From G963556115 sp963666605 (lineage in GTDB: Bacteria; Planctomycetota; SZUA-567): DNA of 64,000 bases. The position numbers were made by a program, and so were the translations under genes. Positions 17,932 to 27,137 of the stretch are shown here, piece after piece (the first letter of the stretch is position 1; the number at the start of each line of letters is the position of its first letter). The stretch lies in the NCBI GenBank assembly GCA_965140405.1, contig OZ223208.1, positions 2,170,001 through 2,234,000 of the forward strand, written 5' to 3'. The notes under the pieces are model-generated. The model was given only the letters and a program-made list of their open reading frames with translations, ran no database searches and was not told where the DNA came from.

Positions 17932-18366
17932 ATGAATAATGAAAAATACGGCTATAAAATTTTAATTGTAGATGATGAACCTGAGATTCTAAGAACGTTA
18001 AAATCATATTTGGCTATGAATGGTTTTGAGGTATTTACTGCTAGTTGTGGGAAAGACGCTCTTGCGCTAATTAATAATGATAAAATAAATATTGTTCTAA
18101 GTGACATAAGCATGCCAGGTATGGATGGGCTGCAACTTCTCAAAGAGATTAGAAGTATTGATTTTAGTATTCAAGTTATTATGATGACAGGTTTTTCTAC
18201 ATTTAGCACAACTATTTCAGCACTTGAGTTTGGTGCAACTGACTATATCGTTAAGCCTTTTGAGGATTTAGATGAGATCGTTGGAATGTTAAACACTACT
18301 GCTGATAAATTGTATAGGTGGAGAAAGATTCTTGCCGGAAGCTCTAAAGGTGAGCATAGGAGTTAA
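17932..18366 (+). CDS. Single-domain response regulator (CheY-like)
   Basis: A 144-residue receiver with no output domain: acidic pair in ILIVDDEPE, phospho-Asp in VLSDISMPGMDG, Thr in MMTGFS, and Lys in YIVKPFED. About 20 residues follow the receiver (LYRWRKILAGSSKGEHRS). It sits between cheA1 and cheB1 and is separated from cheB1 by only 2 bases, so it is probably a direct phospho-target of CheA1. Confidence 0.92.
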   Translation: MNNEKYGYKILIVDDEPEILRTLKSYLAMNGFEVFTASCGKDALALINNDKINIVLSDISMPGMDGLQLLKEIRSIDFSIQVIMMTGFSTFSTTISALEFGATDYIVKPFEDLDEIVGMLNTTADKLYRWRKILAGSSKGEHRS

Positions 18367-18368
18367 AT

Positions 18369-19406
18369 ATGGCTATAAAAACGTTGATCGTTGATGATTC
18401 GGCAATTGTCAGGAAGATGCTCCGTCAGATGCTTGAAACTGACCCTCAGATTGAGATTGTTGGTACTGCTCCTGATCCCTATATTGCACGTAATAAAATT
18501 GTAGAACTAAAGCCTGATGTTATTACTCTCGATTTAGAAATGCCGAGAATGGATGGGTTGACTTTTCTTAAGAAGCTTATGAAGGGTATGCCTACTCCCG
18601 TAATTATTGTAAGTGGCATTACAGCAAAAGGTTGTGCTCTTTCTATTGATGCTTTAGAGTCTGGAGCCGTAGATGTTATTGAAAAACCTTCATTTACAGA
18701 CCAAGTATCTCTAAATTCTTTTGCATCAAGATTATGTGATAAAGTTGTTGCTGCGTCTAAAGCCAGAGTACATAAGACTGTACCCGCGGTTACTGGTAAA
18801 AAAAGACCACGAAAGCTTGCTACGACAAAACCTGTCAATAGTGGGAAAATCATAGCCATAGGAGCCTCTACAGGTGGAACTGACGCTTTGAAAACGGTAC
18901 TTACTTGGTTACCTAAAAACTGTCCCCCAATTGTGATTGTTCAGCACATGCCAGACAGTTTTACCGCTGCATTTGCACGGAGGCTGAATATTTGTTGTGA
19001 GATAGAAGTTTTGGAAGCAGTTGATGGTATGGAGGCATTACCAGGCAGAGCAATTATCGCTAATGGCGCCAGACACCTAACAATAGCGAGAATGGGGCTT
19101 ACAAAGTATCTGGTAAAATCAACTCCAGGTGATCTTGTTTGTAGACATATGCCTTCAGTTGAAGTCTTGTTTGACTCTGTTGCGAAATATGCCGGTAGTA
19201 ATGGTATTGGAGTGATGCTGACAGGGATGGGTAAGGATGGTGCGGAGGCCATGCTGAACATGCATAACTCTGGTGCAAAAACAATTGCACAAGATGAGAA
19301 GAGTTGTGTGGTTTTTGGGATGCCCAAAGAGGCTATTAAACTTGGAGCTGTCGACAAAGTAGTCTCTCTTGAAAATGTCCCAGAAACAATATTTTCTTTT
19401 CTATAA
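18369..19406 (+). CDS. cheB: Chemotaxis protein-glutamate methylesterase CheB (module 1)
   Basis: Removes methyl groups from chemoreceptor glutamates when phosphorylated. 345 residues: receiver domain (LIVDDSAIVRKML, TLDLEMPRMDGLTFL, VIEKPS), a linker, then the methylesterase domain with Ser in IGASTGGTDAL, His in IVQHMP, and Asp in LTGMGKDGAEAM. The closing AQDEKSCVVFGMPKEAI is typical of CheB. All catalytic residues are present. No receptor gene is in the window, so its substrates lie elsewhere. Confidence 0.96.
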   Translation: MAIKTLIVDDSAIVRKMLRQMLETDPQIEIVGTAPDPYIARNKIVELKPDVITLDLEMPRMDGLTFLKKLMKGMPTPVIIVSGITAKGCALSIDALESGAVDVIEKPSFTDQVSLNSFASRLCDKVVAASKARVHKTVPAVTGKKRPRKLATTKPVNSGKIIAIGASTGGTDALKTVLTWLPKNCPPIVIVQHMPDSFTAAFARRLNICCEIEVLEAVDGMEALPGRAIIANGARHLTIARMGLTKYLVKSTPGDLVCRHMPSVEVLFDSVAKYAGSNGIGVMLTGMGKDGAEAMLNMHNSGAKTIAQDEKSCVVFGMPKEAIKLGAVDKVVSLENVPETIFSFL

Positions 19407-19548
19407 TTTAATTGAAAAAAAAAAATGTTATGATATGCTTATATTGTTATAATTTCTAAATATGGTTTAATTATCATTATCATTTAAGTTATGTGTTATA
19501 TTCTATTATATTGGGTAAAATAAATAAATTACAGCAGGAGAGGTAAAT

Positions 19549-19914
19549 ATGAAAATTTTGATTGTTGATGATTCTTCAACTATGAGACGTATTATTGGTA
19601 ATACTCTTAAGACTATTGGACAAGAAGATGTTGTTACTGCCGGGGACGGAATTGAAGGGCTTGCTTCATTGGAGGCAAACTCTGATGTTGATCTTGTACT
19701 TAGTGACTGGAATATGCCAAATATGAATGGTCTTGATTTTTTGATCAAGGTTAGAGAGACACGTAGCAACAAGGATCTTCCTGTTATTATGATTACGACT
19801 GAAGCTGAAAAAGCAAATGTTATTACTGCTATAAAAGCTGGGGCAAATAATTATATTGTTAAGCCATTTACTCCTGAAGTATTATCAGAAAAATTGGGTC
19901 CATTCTTGAAATAA
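19549..19914 (+). CDS. cheY: CheY response regulator
   Basis: A canonical 121-residue CheY: Asp7-Asp8 metal pair, phospho-Asp53 in LSDWNMPNMNG, Thr83 and Lys105 in IVKPFTPE. It has a strong ribosome site (AGGAGAGG) and its own 142-base upstream region with a TATAAT at 19448-19453 but only a weak -35, so it may have its own promoter. It is followed by a receiver-CheX fusion gene after 42 bases, which pairs a CheY with a phosphatase. Confidence 0.95.
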   Translation: MKILIVDDSSTMRRIIGNTLKTIGQEDVVTAGDGIEGLASLEANSDVDLVLSDWNMPNMNGLDFLIKVRETRSNKDLPVIMITTEAEKANVITAIKAGANNYIVKPFTPEVLSEKLGPFLK

Positions 19915-19956
19915 AGAAATTTTCTGAATGTACTATTGTAATGTGGGAGTTGTTAA

Positions 19957-20814
19957 ATGAAAATTGTAATAGCCGCGCCAGGACCAAGTATGTTGAACAT
20001 GGTTAAAAATGCTTTTCAAAGCATGAATGTTCAAAATACGGATTTTGTCGCAGTCTCAAATGAGGAAGAGGCCGCTGCGGCTCTTACCGATCAATCGGTA
20101 TTCCTAATTGACTGGGAATTTCCTGATAACACAGCAACGAACTTGGTTATACATGTAAAAAAGTCTAACCCCAAAGTCCCTGTTATTCTGCTAGCTACAA
20201 AACAGAAAGCTGGCACTACTTTTTCAGGGATGAAAGCTGGTGCCTCAGGTGTTGTTAATAAACCGTTTGATCCGGAAGAACTAGTTCGAGCTGTTGCTAC
20301 AGCTCTAAAATCTACCGCAGGTAAAAAACAGAAGGTCAATGTTGAGTTTATAAATCCTTTTATTGACGCAACCAGAAATGTATTTCAAACTATGTGTGGA
20401 ATTGAGATCACACGTAAAAAGCTCTTTTTAAAAGATGATTATAAAATGATGGGTGATGTCTCAGGTGTTATGGGGCTTACTGGAACTGCAACTGGAAGTG
20501 TAGTTGTTAGCTTGTCAAAGAATCTTGCTTGTACTGTAGTTGGTATGATGTTGGGTGAGGATCCATCAGGGGAACTCAACGCAGATGTTTGTGATGGGGT
20601 CGGTGAGATTATTAATATGATTGCTGGTCAGGCAAAAGCTATGCTTGTAAAGACCAAATATCACTTTACTATTAGTATACCGTCTGTTGTGTCTGGTACT
20701 GGTCATGAGATAAGTCATAAGAAAGGAACAGCCAACATTGTCGTTCTTTTTGAGGCTCTTGGGCAACCTTTTTCTTTACAGGTATGCTTATGCCCGACAG
20801 ATCCTGAGGAATAA
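19957..20814 (+). CDS. Degenerate receiver fused to CheX-type phosphatase
   Basis: 285 residues. Residues 1-120 have a receiver-like fold in which the acidic metal pair is replaced by Ala6-Ala7, while Asp52 and Lys102 remain, so normal phosphorylation is unlikely. Residues about 128-280 are a CheX/CheC-family phosphatase with the E-x-x-N active motif at Glu217-Asn220 (GEIINMIAGQAK). The likely job is dephosphorylation of CheY, with the receiver part serving as a docking or regulatory unit. GGGAG lies upstream of the ATG. It ends at a perfect hairpin facing proA. Confidence 0.88.
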   Translation: MKIVIAAPGPSMLNMVKNAFQSMNVQNTDFVAVSNEEEAAAALTDQSVFLIDWEFPDNTATNLVIHVKKSNPKVPVILLATKQKAGTTFSGMKAGASGVVNKPFDPEELVRAVATALKSTAGKKQKVNVEFINPFIDATRNVFQTMCGIEITRKKLFLKDDYKMMGDVSGVMGLTGTATGSVVVSLSKNLACTVVGMMLGEDPSGELNADVCDGVGEIINMIAGQAKAMLVKTKYHFTISIPSVVSGTGHEISHKKGTANIVVLFEALGQPFSLQVCLCPTDPEE

Positions 20815-20842
20815 CTTTTAGGTTTTATTTAGTAAATTTTTT

Positions 20843-20892
20843 ATAAATACTAAAGCATTCAAGAGTACAATCTTGAATGCTTTAGTATTTAT
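20843..20892. terminator. 22-bp perfect hairpin between CheX fusion gene and proA
   Basis: Arms 20843-20864 and 20871-20892 are exact complements around a 6-base loop (GTACAA). The genes converge here, so it probably terminates both. Confidence 0.9.
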
Positions 20893-20911
20893 TTGTTCCT
20901 GTAACTAATGA

Positions 20912-22174
20912 CTAACGAATTTGCCCATCACCTTCAACTATCCATTTGTATGTGGTTAACCCTACAAGGCCTACTGGACCTCTTGCATGTATCTTGTCTG
21001 TACTTATTCCGATTTCCGCACCTAAACCATATTCATACCCATCAGCAAATCTTGTAGAGGCGTTAACAAATACCGATGATGAATTTACTTCTAATTTAAA
21101 TTGTCTTGCTGCATCTATATTCTGCGTAATTATTGCATCTGAGTGGTGAGAACCAAAGTTATTAATGTGATAAATCGCTTTTGATATATCATTGACGATA
21201 GCAACGCTTATTATAAGATCGAGGTATTCTGTCTGCCAGTCCTCTGCCGTCGCTTGCTTAATCGCCGGTCTCTTCACAATGCTTCTGGTTGTTTCGTCTC
21301 CTCTTATCTCTACTCCTTTGCTTTGAAGAGCCTTTGTTACAACAGGAAGGAATCTCTCTGCTATATCCTTATGGATAAGAAGTGTTTCAGCCGCATTGCA
21401 GACTCCTGGTCTTTGAGTTTTGGCATTTATAACAATATTTTTCGCCATCTCCATATCTGCGTCTGAGTCGACATAGATGTGACATATTCCATCTAGATGC
21501 TTTATAATCGGAATTTTGCTATGTTCGGTCACCGCTTTTACTAGGCCTTTGCCACCACGTGGTATTACAACATCTATAAATTTATCCATTTTTAAAAGTT
21601 CAGGTACCAGGTCTCGGTCTGTTGACTTGATGACTTGAACAGCTTCTGAAGGAAGCCCTTCTTTTTTAAGTGCAGCATTAATACATTTTCCTAGTGCTAG
21701 GTTGGTGTTAATCGCTTCTTTTCCGCCTCTAAGAATTGAAGCATTACCACTCTTAATGCAGAGGATAGCAGCGTCAATAGTAACGTTTGGACGTGATTCA
21801 AATATAATTAGAGTGACTCCGAGTGGAACACGTATTCGGGAGAGTCTCAAACCATTTGGTCTAACGCTTCCATCAATTACTTCCCCAACTGGGTCTTCCA
21901 GCATTGCAACTTGCTCTACACCGTGAATCATAGATTCAAGTCTTTTATTGTCAATTCTTAGCCTATCTAGCATCGCATTACTAAGCTTTGCTTTCTTACC
22001 TGCTTCGAGATCTTTTTTGTTTGCTTTTATTATTGAAGCTGAATTACTGCGTAGCTTCTTCGCCAATGTTGCTAATACTGCATTTTTTTGTCCACTTGAT
22101 GCAGTGGCCAGTGCCTTAGAAGACTCTCTTGCTGTTGAAGCAAGTTGAAGGGATAGTTCATGTAGTGTATTCAT
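20912..22174 (-). CDS. proA: Gamma-glutamyl phosphate reductase
   Basis: Second step of proline synthesis: reduces gamma-glutamyl phosphate to the semialdehyde using NADPH. 420 residues, normal length. Aldehyde dehydrogenase-type fold with the catalytic Cys259 in QRPGVCNAAETL, and the proA-typical PLGVTLIIFESRPNVT and the closing EIGISTDKIHARGPVGLVGLTTYKW. It lies 18 bases after the PilZ gene on the same strand. No proB is in the window. Confidence 0.96.
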   Translation of the reverse strand: MNTLHELSLQLASTARESSKALATASSGQKNAVLATLAKKLRSNSASIIKANKKDLEAGKKAKLSNAMLDRLRIDNKRLESMIHGVEQVAMLEDPVGEVIDGSVRPNGLRLSRIRVPLGVTLIIFESRPNVTIDAAILCIKSGNASILRGGKEAINTNLALGKCINAALKKEGLPSEAVQVIKSTDRDLVPELLKMDKFIDVVIPRGGKGLVKAVTEHSKIPIIKHLDGICHIYVDSDADMEMAKNIVINAKTQRPGVCNAAETLLIHKDIAERFLPVVTKALQSKGVEIRGDETTRSIVKRPAIKQATAEDWQTEYLDLIISVAIVNDISKAIYHINNFGSHHSDAIITQNIDAARQFKLEVNSSSVFVNASTRFADGYEYGLGAEIGISTDKIHARGPVGLVGLTTYKWIVEGDGQIR

Positions 22175-22192
22175 TATTTTCCTAACTTTGCA

Positions 22193-22930
22193 TTAATAAT
22201 TGTCAGTTGATGTAAATTTAAAACCTTTTGCTGATAAACATGCTTGCTTCAACCTGACAGAGATCTTTTTTTGCATACCTACAAATATACCGCCAAGGTC
22301 ATAGCCTTTACTATTATTAGATAATTTGCAGTTCATTACCCGCATGGGAAAAATAGTGTTTGTGGCCAGTGAAAGTTTATCAGATATATCTATTGATTCA
22401 AGTATTAAAATTGATCCCACTTCCACAGGGAAGGATGATCTTATTAGGCACCCTGTCTCAGAAATATCGCGTATTGTAAAATGAAACTCCGCTGTCATTG
22501 ATATTTCAGGTGACTCAATAATATTTGGGATCTCTACGACATCTTTGTGCTGGTATTCTCTCGCTCCCTCTTCAATGTCCAGAAGAAGCTTGCCAATATT
22601 TAGTGGAGAAGAATGAATAATATCAGCACCGTCTTTAACAAAAGAATTATAGTCAGCTTTACTTATTGTATTCGTCACTAGTATGAACTTACTGGAGACA
22701 TTCTGCTTTTTTAGGATTGAAATGGCTTTTGAACCGGCAATGTCGTAAAGTAGTTGGGTTATAACAACAACTGAGTAGTCATCCTCATCTCTGAGTCTCT
22801 GAATACCGGTTGAGCCGGAGTCAATTACTGAGAAGTCAAAATCATACTTGGATACATATTTTGTTAGAACTTCATTAAGTTTTTTATCTGAAGAAATGAT
22901 AAGTATTTTTTTATTAATTTTTTTTTGCAT
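22193..22930 (-). CDS. Receiver-like and PilZ domain protein
   Basis: A protein of about 245 residues. The N-terminal 120 residues have a receiver-like pattern (ILIISSDKKLNEVL, VVVITQLLYD) but lack the acidic pair and the phospho-Asp. The C-terminal part resembles PilZ: the D-x-S-x-x-G motif is present as RDISETGC, followed by a YDLGGIFVGM strand. The usual upstream R-x-x-x-R is not evident, so c-di-GMP binding is uncertain. I chose this ATG; a TTG six codons earlier is open. It is co-oriented with proA, 18 bases away. Confidence 0.65.
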   Translation of the reverse strand: MQKKINKKILIISSDKKLNEVLTKYVSKYDFDFSVIDSGSTGIQRLRDEDDYSVVVITQLLYDIAGSKAISILKKQNVSSKFILVTNTISKADYNSFVKDGADIIHSSPLNIGKLLLDIEEGAREYQHKDVVEIPNIIESPEISMTAEFHFTIRDISETGCLIRSSFPVEVGSILILESIDISDKLSLATNTIFPMRVMNCKLSNNSKGYDLGGIFVGMQKKISVRLKQACLSAKGFKFTSTDNY

Positions 22931-23316
22931 AACTTGTAAATACCTCAAATACTAATTTTAGTAGTATATTATCAGTAAATATTCAAAAGTACTTAAAACT
23001 CAACATTATGAAAGTAGCATATAAAACCGGGTATTTTTTTTTTTACTTGAAAAAAAAATGATACTGTGTTAGAAGCAATATATATACCTTAGATACGCCG
23101 TAAATACAAATATTATAATAGTAACAGTGTTAAATGGGTAAATATGTCAATTTATCTTTGCAATATTCTACTTTGTTAGTTATAATAAAGTATCTTATAT
23201 ATTGTATTGTTGCAAAACAATATTACAACTTTTTTTTATGATTTCTTTTTAACTCAAGTTCTCATAAAAATAAGAACATTATAATGCTGCGATTACACTT
23301 GGAGAATAGGAAACAT
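22931..23316. other. Divergent control region between the PilZ gene and cheA2
   Basis: These 386 bases are non-coding. They hold the cheA2 promoter at 23158-23186, a small inverted repeat ATTGTT-GCAA-AACAAT near 23207-23222, and GTTCT/AGAAC arms at 23258-23262 and 23273-23277 shortly before the gene. I saw no clear promoter for the minus-strand pair. Confidence 0.5.
23158..23186 (+). promoter_or_regulatory. Predicted cheA2 operon promoter
   Basis: TTGCAA (23158-23163), a 17-base spacer and a perfect TATAAT (23181-23186). Transcription would begin near 23193, leaving a leader of about 120 bases that contains small inverted repeats. Confidence 0.65.
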
Positions 23317-25674
23317 ATGGATAATGATCTAGAGCTAATTCTTGGGTTTACACAAGAAGCAAGGGATTATCTTGATGAAGTTGAGCCTGCATTGATTGAA
23401 ATTTCAGAAGAATCAGATAGTTCGGGTAGCTCTGATTCTGAATTGATAAATGGTGTGTTCAGGCTCTTTCACTCCATGAAAGGGAGTGCAGGATTTTTGC
23501 AACTGGATACTGTCGCTGCAGTTACGCATGAAGCTGAAACATTGCTTGATAAAATACGTAAAGGTAAGGCTTTGCTTACTGTAGAAACAACACTTCTACT
23601 TTGCAAAACTCTCGACTTCTTTAGAGTTATGCTTGATTCTATAGAAGAGAATGGGAATGACGAGGGGTTTGATGAGCAGGCTGATCTTATTAAAAATGAG
23701 TTGATAACTGCTTGTAATGATGGTAAAGCATCTGCGCCTGCTCCGTCTGCTAATGTAAAAAATGATAAGAAAGAAGTTGTAACGCCTAAGCCTAAGAAGA
23801 CCATTATGAAGAAGGTCGTTGATATACCAGAGACCAAGCCATCTGTGCCGATAATGGATATTAGCCCTGAAATGTTGACTGGTTTTGTTCAAGAGGGAGC
23901 TGAACAGCTTGATGCGTCTGAGCATGCACTGCTAAGTATCGAAGATGAGTCAGCTAATGCAGAGTTTCTCAATGAGGCGTTTAGGAATATCCATAGTTTT
24001 AAAGGCAATTGCGGCTTTATGGGGTATGGTGATTTAGAGACAATATCTCACCGTATTGAGACTGTTCTTGATCTCATGAGAGAGAATATTATCGCACCTG
24101 AAAGTGGTAACTTGGGTGTATTACTCAGTATGATTGATGTGCTTAGAGAAGTAGTAGGTGGTTTGAGTTCTGCTGAGTCTAGTGGCACTGTTGAGGCAAT
24201 GGAAGTGTATTTGGAAATCATCAATGAGATGATACCAGAAGAAGAAGTTGAAGTAGAAGATGATGAAGGTGAGGTTGAAGAAAAATCCGTATTAGTTGAT
24301 AGTGCAGAGGAACTAAGTTTTAACGAGGGAGATAAAGTTGCTTCTTCTGAATCTGAAATCGTTATGAATGATACTCCTTCTCCTGTAGTGGCTAAAAGTG
24401 CTGAGGAAGTTGTGCCGCAACAGCGCCCACAAACTATGAATGAAAAAGAGATTGCTGATAAAAAATCTGCCGAAAGAGCAAGAAGAGCGATCAGGCAAGA
24501 TATACGCGTTGATCTTGGAAAGCTTGATAGCCTTATAAATTTGGTTGGAGAGCTTGTTATTGCTGAGTCAATGGTTACCCGTAATCCTGCATCTGAAATG
24601 ATTGAAGACGAGAATTATTATAGGGCGGTTCACCAGCTAAGACGTATTTGTGATGACCTACAAGATGTGGCGATGTCTGTTCGAATGATCCCTGTTTCTG
24701 GTACTTTTAGAAAAATGATTCGCTTAGTGCATGACCTATCACATAAAGCACAAAAGAAGATAAAGTTGAACATTATTGGTGAAGAGACAGAGGTTGATAA
24801 AACTGTTATTGAGCAGATCGCAGACCCTCTTGTGCATATCGTACGTAATTCCTGTGATCATGGTATTGATACTCCTGAAGAAAGACTAAAATCAGGAAAA
24901 CCAGAGATGGGGGTTGTCACTATTGAGGCTCGTCATGAAGGTGGGGAAGTTTGGATTATTATAACTGATGATGGCAGAGGTCTCAATAAAGATAAAATCC
25001 TTTCAAAAGCCATTGAAAAAGGCTTGGTAAAGGGGGATGGTAGTGATTTATCTGACGAAAAAATATTCAAATTAGTCTTTGAACCTGGATTTTCCACCGC
25101 AGACAAGATTACAGATATATCTGGACGTGGTGTAGGTATGGATGTTGTGAAGAAGAACATCGAAAAGCTCAACGGGCGTATCGATGTCAAGAGTACTCTA
25201 GGGGCGGGGTCTACCTTTACTCTACGTATTCCACTTACTCTTGCTATTATAGATGGTATGTTGGTCCGTGTTGGTAATACAAAATATACGATACCAGTCC
25301 TTTCTATTAGAGAAACAATTAAGCCAGAGATGAGAATGATTACCTTTACTCCTGATGGTAGTGAAATTTTATCTCTTCGCGATGGTTTTATTCCAGTTCT
25401 TAGACTCCATGAGTTGTTTAATACCACTCCTGATTCAGAAAAGCTTGATGAAGGCATTCTTGTGGTTATTGAAGACTCTGGCTCGTTGGTTGCCCTTCTT
25501 ATCGATGAAATTGTCGGTCAACAACAGACTGTTATTAAAGGTTTATCAGAATATATTGGTAAAGCTCGCGGGTGTTCTGGATGTACCATTCTCGGTGATG
25601 GTTCTGTTAGTCTAATCCTCGATTTGGGTTCTCTTGTTGCTATGGCTGAAGATAAAATAAATCAAATTCAATAG
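23317..25674 (+). CDS. cheA: CheA histidine kinase with two HPt domains (module 2)
   Basis: A 785-residue chemotaxis kinase. It has two phosphotransfer domains, with His52 (FRLFHSMKGSAGFL) and His226 (FRNIHSFKGNCGFMG), an acidic linker (EEEVEVEDDEGEVEE), then the dimerisation helices, the ATPase (VRNSCDHGID, DDGRGL, GRGVGMDVVKKN) and a C-terminal CheW-like domain. I start at this ATG because AGGA lies just upstream; an ATG 33 bases earlier has no ribosome site. It heads a seven- or eight-gene operon running to cheX. Confidence 0.95.
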   Translation: MDNDLELILGFTQEARDYLDEVEPALIEISEESDSSGSSDSELINGVFRLFHSMKGSAGFLQLDTVAAVTHEAETLLDKIRKGKALLTVETTLLLCKTLDFFRVMLDSIEENGNDEGFDEQADLIKNELITACNDGKASAPAPSANVKNDKKEVVTPKPKKTIMKKVVDIPETKPSVPIMDISPEMLTGFVQEGAEQLDASEHALLSIEDESANAEFLNEAFRNIHSFKGNCGFMGYGDLETISHRIETVLDLMRENIIAPESGNLGVLLSMIDVLREVVGGLSSAESSGTVEAMEVYLEIINEMIPEEEVEVEDDEGEVEEKSVLVDSAEELSFNEGDKVASSESEIVMNDTPSPVVAKSAEEVVPQQRPQTMNEKEIADKKSAERARRAIRQDIRVDLGKLDSLINLVGELVIAESMVTRNPASEMIEDENYYRAVHQLRRICDDLQDVAMSVRMIPVSGTFRKMIRLVHDLSHKAQKKIKLNIIGEETEVDKTVIEQIADPLVHIVRNSCDHGIDTPEERLKSGKPEMGVVTIEARHEGGEVWIIITDDGRGLNKDKILSKAIEKGLVKGDGSDLSDEKIFKLVFEPGFSTADKITDISGRGVGMDVVKKNIEKLNGRIDVKSTLGAGSTFTLRIPLTLAIIDGMLVRVGNTKYTIPVLSIRETIKPEMRMITFTPDGSEILSLRDGFIPVLRLHELFNTTPDSEKLDEGILVVIEDSGSLVALLIDEIVGQQQTVIKGLSEYIGKARGCSGCTILGDGSVSLILDLGSLVAMAEDKINQIQ

Positions 25675-25731
25675 TTCTTGATTTTGTATTATATTTTTGA
25701 TTAAGTTTTGTTATTTGATTTTGGTGATATT

Positions 25732-26265
25732 GTGAATAATAATGCAGTTGCTAAAAAGTTTTTTTTGGAGCCTGGGTACGTTTGTGTGCCTTATGAACCA
25801 ATGCACCTTGCTTCTGTTATTGCGTCGGGTGTTGCTGTTACAATTTACAATTCTCATACAAAACGTGGCGGGATGTGTGTGTATACCCACCCAAAAAGAG
25901 TGGACAATCAATCAACTGCGTCGTTTGCAGCACCATCAATAACCTCGCTCGTTTCTATGTTTGGAGATATTGAAGAGGTTCGAGATAATTTAGAAGCGCA
26001 TATTTGTGGTGGCGCGAGTGATTCTGAGTCTAAATACTATATTCCTGGACTTAGCGAAGATAATATTGATGTGGCTTGTGAGATTCTTAATAAGTATGAT
26101 ATAGATATTATTGGAAAAGATGTTGGTGGAAAAAAGGGTAGAAAGATTGTTTTTCACTCTGGAACCGGCGAAATTTTCATTGCAAAAGTATCAAATATTA
26201 GAAAGACTGACTGGTACCCTCCATATTGCCCTGATGAACGAAAGAAAAGGGAGACTCAACGGTGA
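25732..26265 (+). CDS. CheD-like protein lacking the catalytic Cys and His
   Basis: A 177-residue relative of CheD, the receptor glutamine deamidase. The fold segments are recognisable (ASGVAVTIYNSHTKRGGM, ICGGAS, then DIIGKDVGGKKGRKIVFHSGTGEI). However, the catalytic Cys of the GSC motif is Gly33, and the His of the A-H-x-x-L-P motif is Val50. Deamidation is therefore unlikely, and a binding or decoy role toward CheX/CheC or receptors is inferred. The GTG start gives a good context; a TTG eight codons earlier is open. It overlaps cheR by 4 bases (GTGA). Confidence 0.75.
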   Translation: MNNNAVAKKFFLEPGYVCVPYEPMHLASVIASGVAVTIYNSHTKRGGMCVYTHPKRVDNQSTASFAAPSITSLVSMFGDIEEVRDNLEAHICGGASDSESKYYIPGLSEDNIDVACEILNKYDIDIIGKDVGGKKGRKIVFHSGTGEIFIAKVSNIRKTDWYPPYCPDERKKRETQR

Positions 26266-27137
26266 CTACTGATAGAAATAATATTAGTGATATTATCAGG
26301 CAAGAGATGAGCGGGTTGATGAAGATCACCGACGATGAGTTTAACACTATTCGCAAACTTGTATACTCAAACTTTGGAATTAATCTTACTGAGCAGAAAA
26401 AAAGCCTTGTTGTTGGAAGGTTGCAAAAACTTTTAAAGCAGTTGAAGTTCAGCTCCTTTGAGCAGTACTGTGATTATTTAAATAAGACACCGTCTGCTTT
26501 GAGTGAGTTGGTGAATAGAATATCAACAAATCACACCTTCTTTTTTAGAGAAAAAGAACATTTTGACTTTTTTATCGAAAAGGTACTTCCTGATATTAAA
26601 GCTCGTCATCTTAAAGCTGGAAACAAAGATATTAGACTTTGGTGCGCTGCTGCTTCTTCTGGTGAAGAACCGTTTACCATTATGATGCTTATTATGCAAG
26701 CTTTTGGAATGGATTATAGCTCTTGGGATGTTGGCCTGCTCGCAACTGATATTTCTGAAAAAGCGCTTGGTACTGCGGTAAAAGGGGTCTACCCATCTGA
26801 CAGAATATCTCTTGTCCCGCCAGCACTTAAAAACAAATACTTCAGGTCTTGTGGTGAAGATTTATGGGAAGTATCCCCAATACTTAAAAATGAAATAGTA
26901 TTTAGACGTTTTAACCTTATGAATAAGCAATTACCATTCAAGAAGCAGATGGATACAGTCTTTTGTAGAAATGTGATGATATATTTTGATAAAGAGACTC
27001 GTGATGCACTTGTTGATAGATTGTATGATATCACTGCCCCTGGTGGCTATCTATTTATAGGTCACTCTGAAACATTGGGAAGAGAAAAGACTAGATGGAA
27101 ATATGTGATGCCTGCTGTATATAGAAAGGATCTTTAA
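26262..27137 (+). CDS. cheR: Chemotaxis protein methyltransferase CheR
   Basis: Methylates glutamates of chemoreceptors using SAM. 291 residues: N-terminal helical domain to about 90, then the SAM-binding domain with LWCAAASSGEEPFTI, LLATDISEKALG, and VFCRNVMIYFDKETRD. The start is GTG preceded by AGGGAG, overlapping the CheD-like stop. The stop overlaps the cheB2 start by one base (TAATG), so cheR and cheB2 are translationally coupled. Confidence 0.96.
   Translation: MTTDRNNISDIIRQEMSGLMKITDDEFNTIRKLVYSNFGINLTEQKKSLVVGRLQKLLKQLKFSSFEQYCDYLNKTPSALSELVNRISTNHTFFFREKEHFDFFIEKVLPDIKARHLKAGNKDIRLWCAAASSGEEPFTIMMLIMQAFGMDYSSWDVGLLATDISEKALGTAVKGVYPSDRISLVPPALKNKYFRSCGEDLWEVSPILKNEIVFRRFNLMNKQLPFKKQMDTVFCRNVMIYFDKETRDALVDRLYDITAPGGYLFIGHSETLGREKTRWKYVMPAVYRKDL

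Noticed and set aside
19412..19453. TTGAAA and TATAAT upstream of cheY as a promoter
   Set aside because: The two boxes are about 30 bases apart; the TATAAT may be real but lacks a matching -35.
23284..23316. An earlier ATG for cheA2
   Set aside because: No ribosome site precedes it, while AGGA stands just before the ATG at 23317 where the conserved HPt domain begins.
24933..25457. A 174-codon open frame antisense to cheA2
   Set aside because: It mirrors the conserved kinase region and has no ribosome site or recognisable product.
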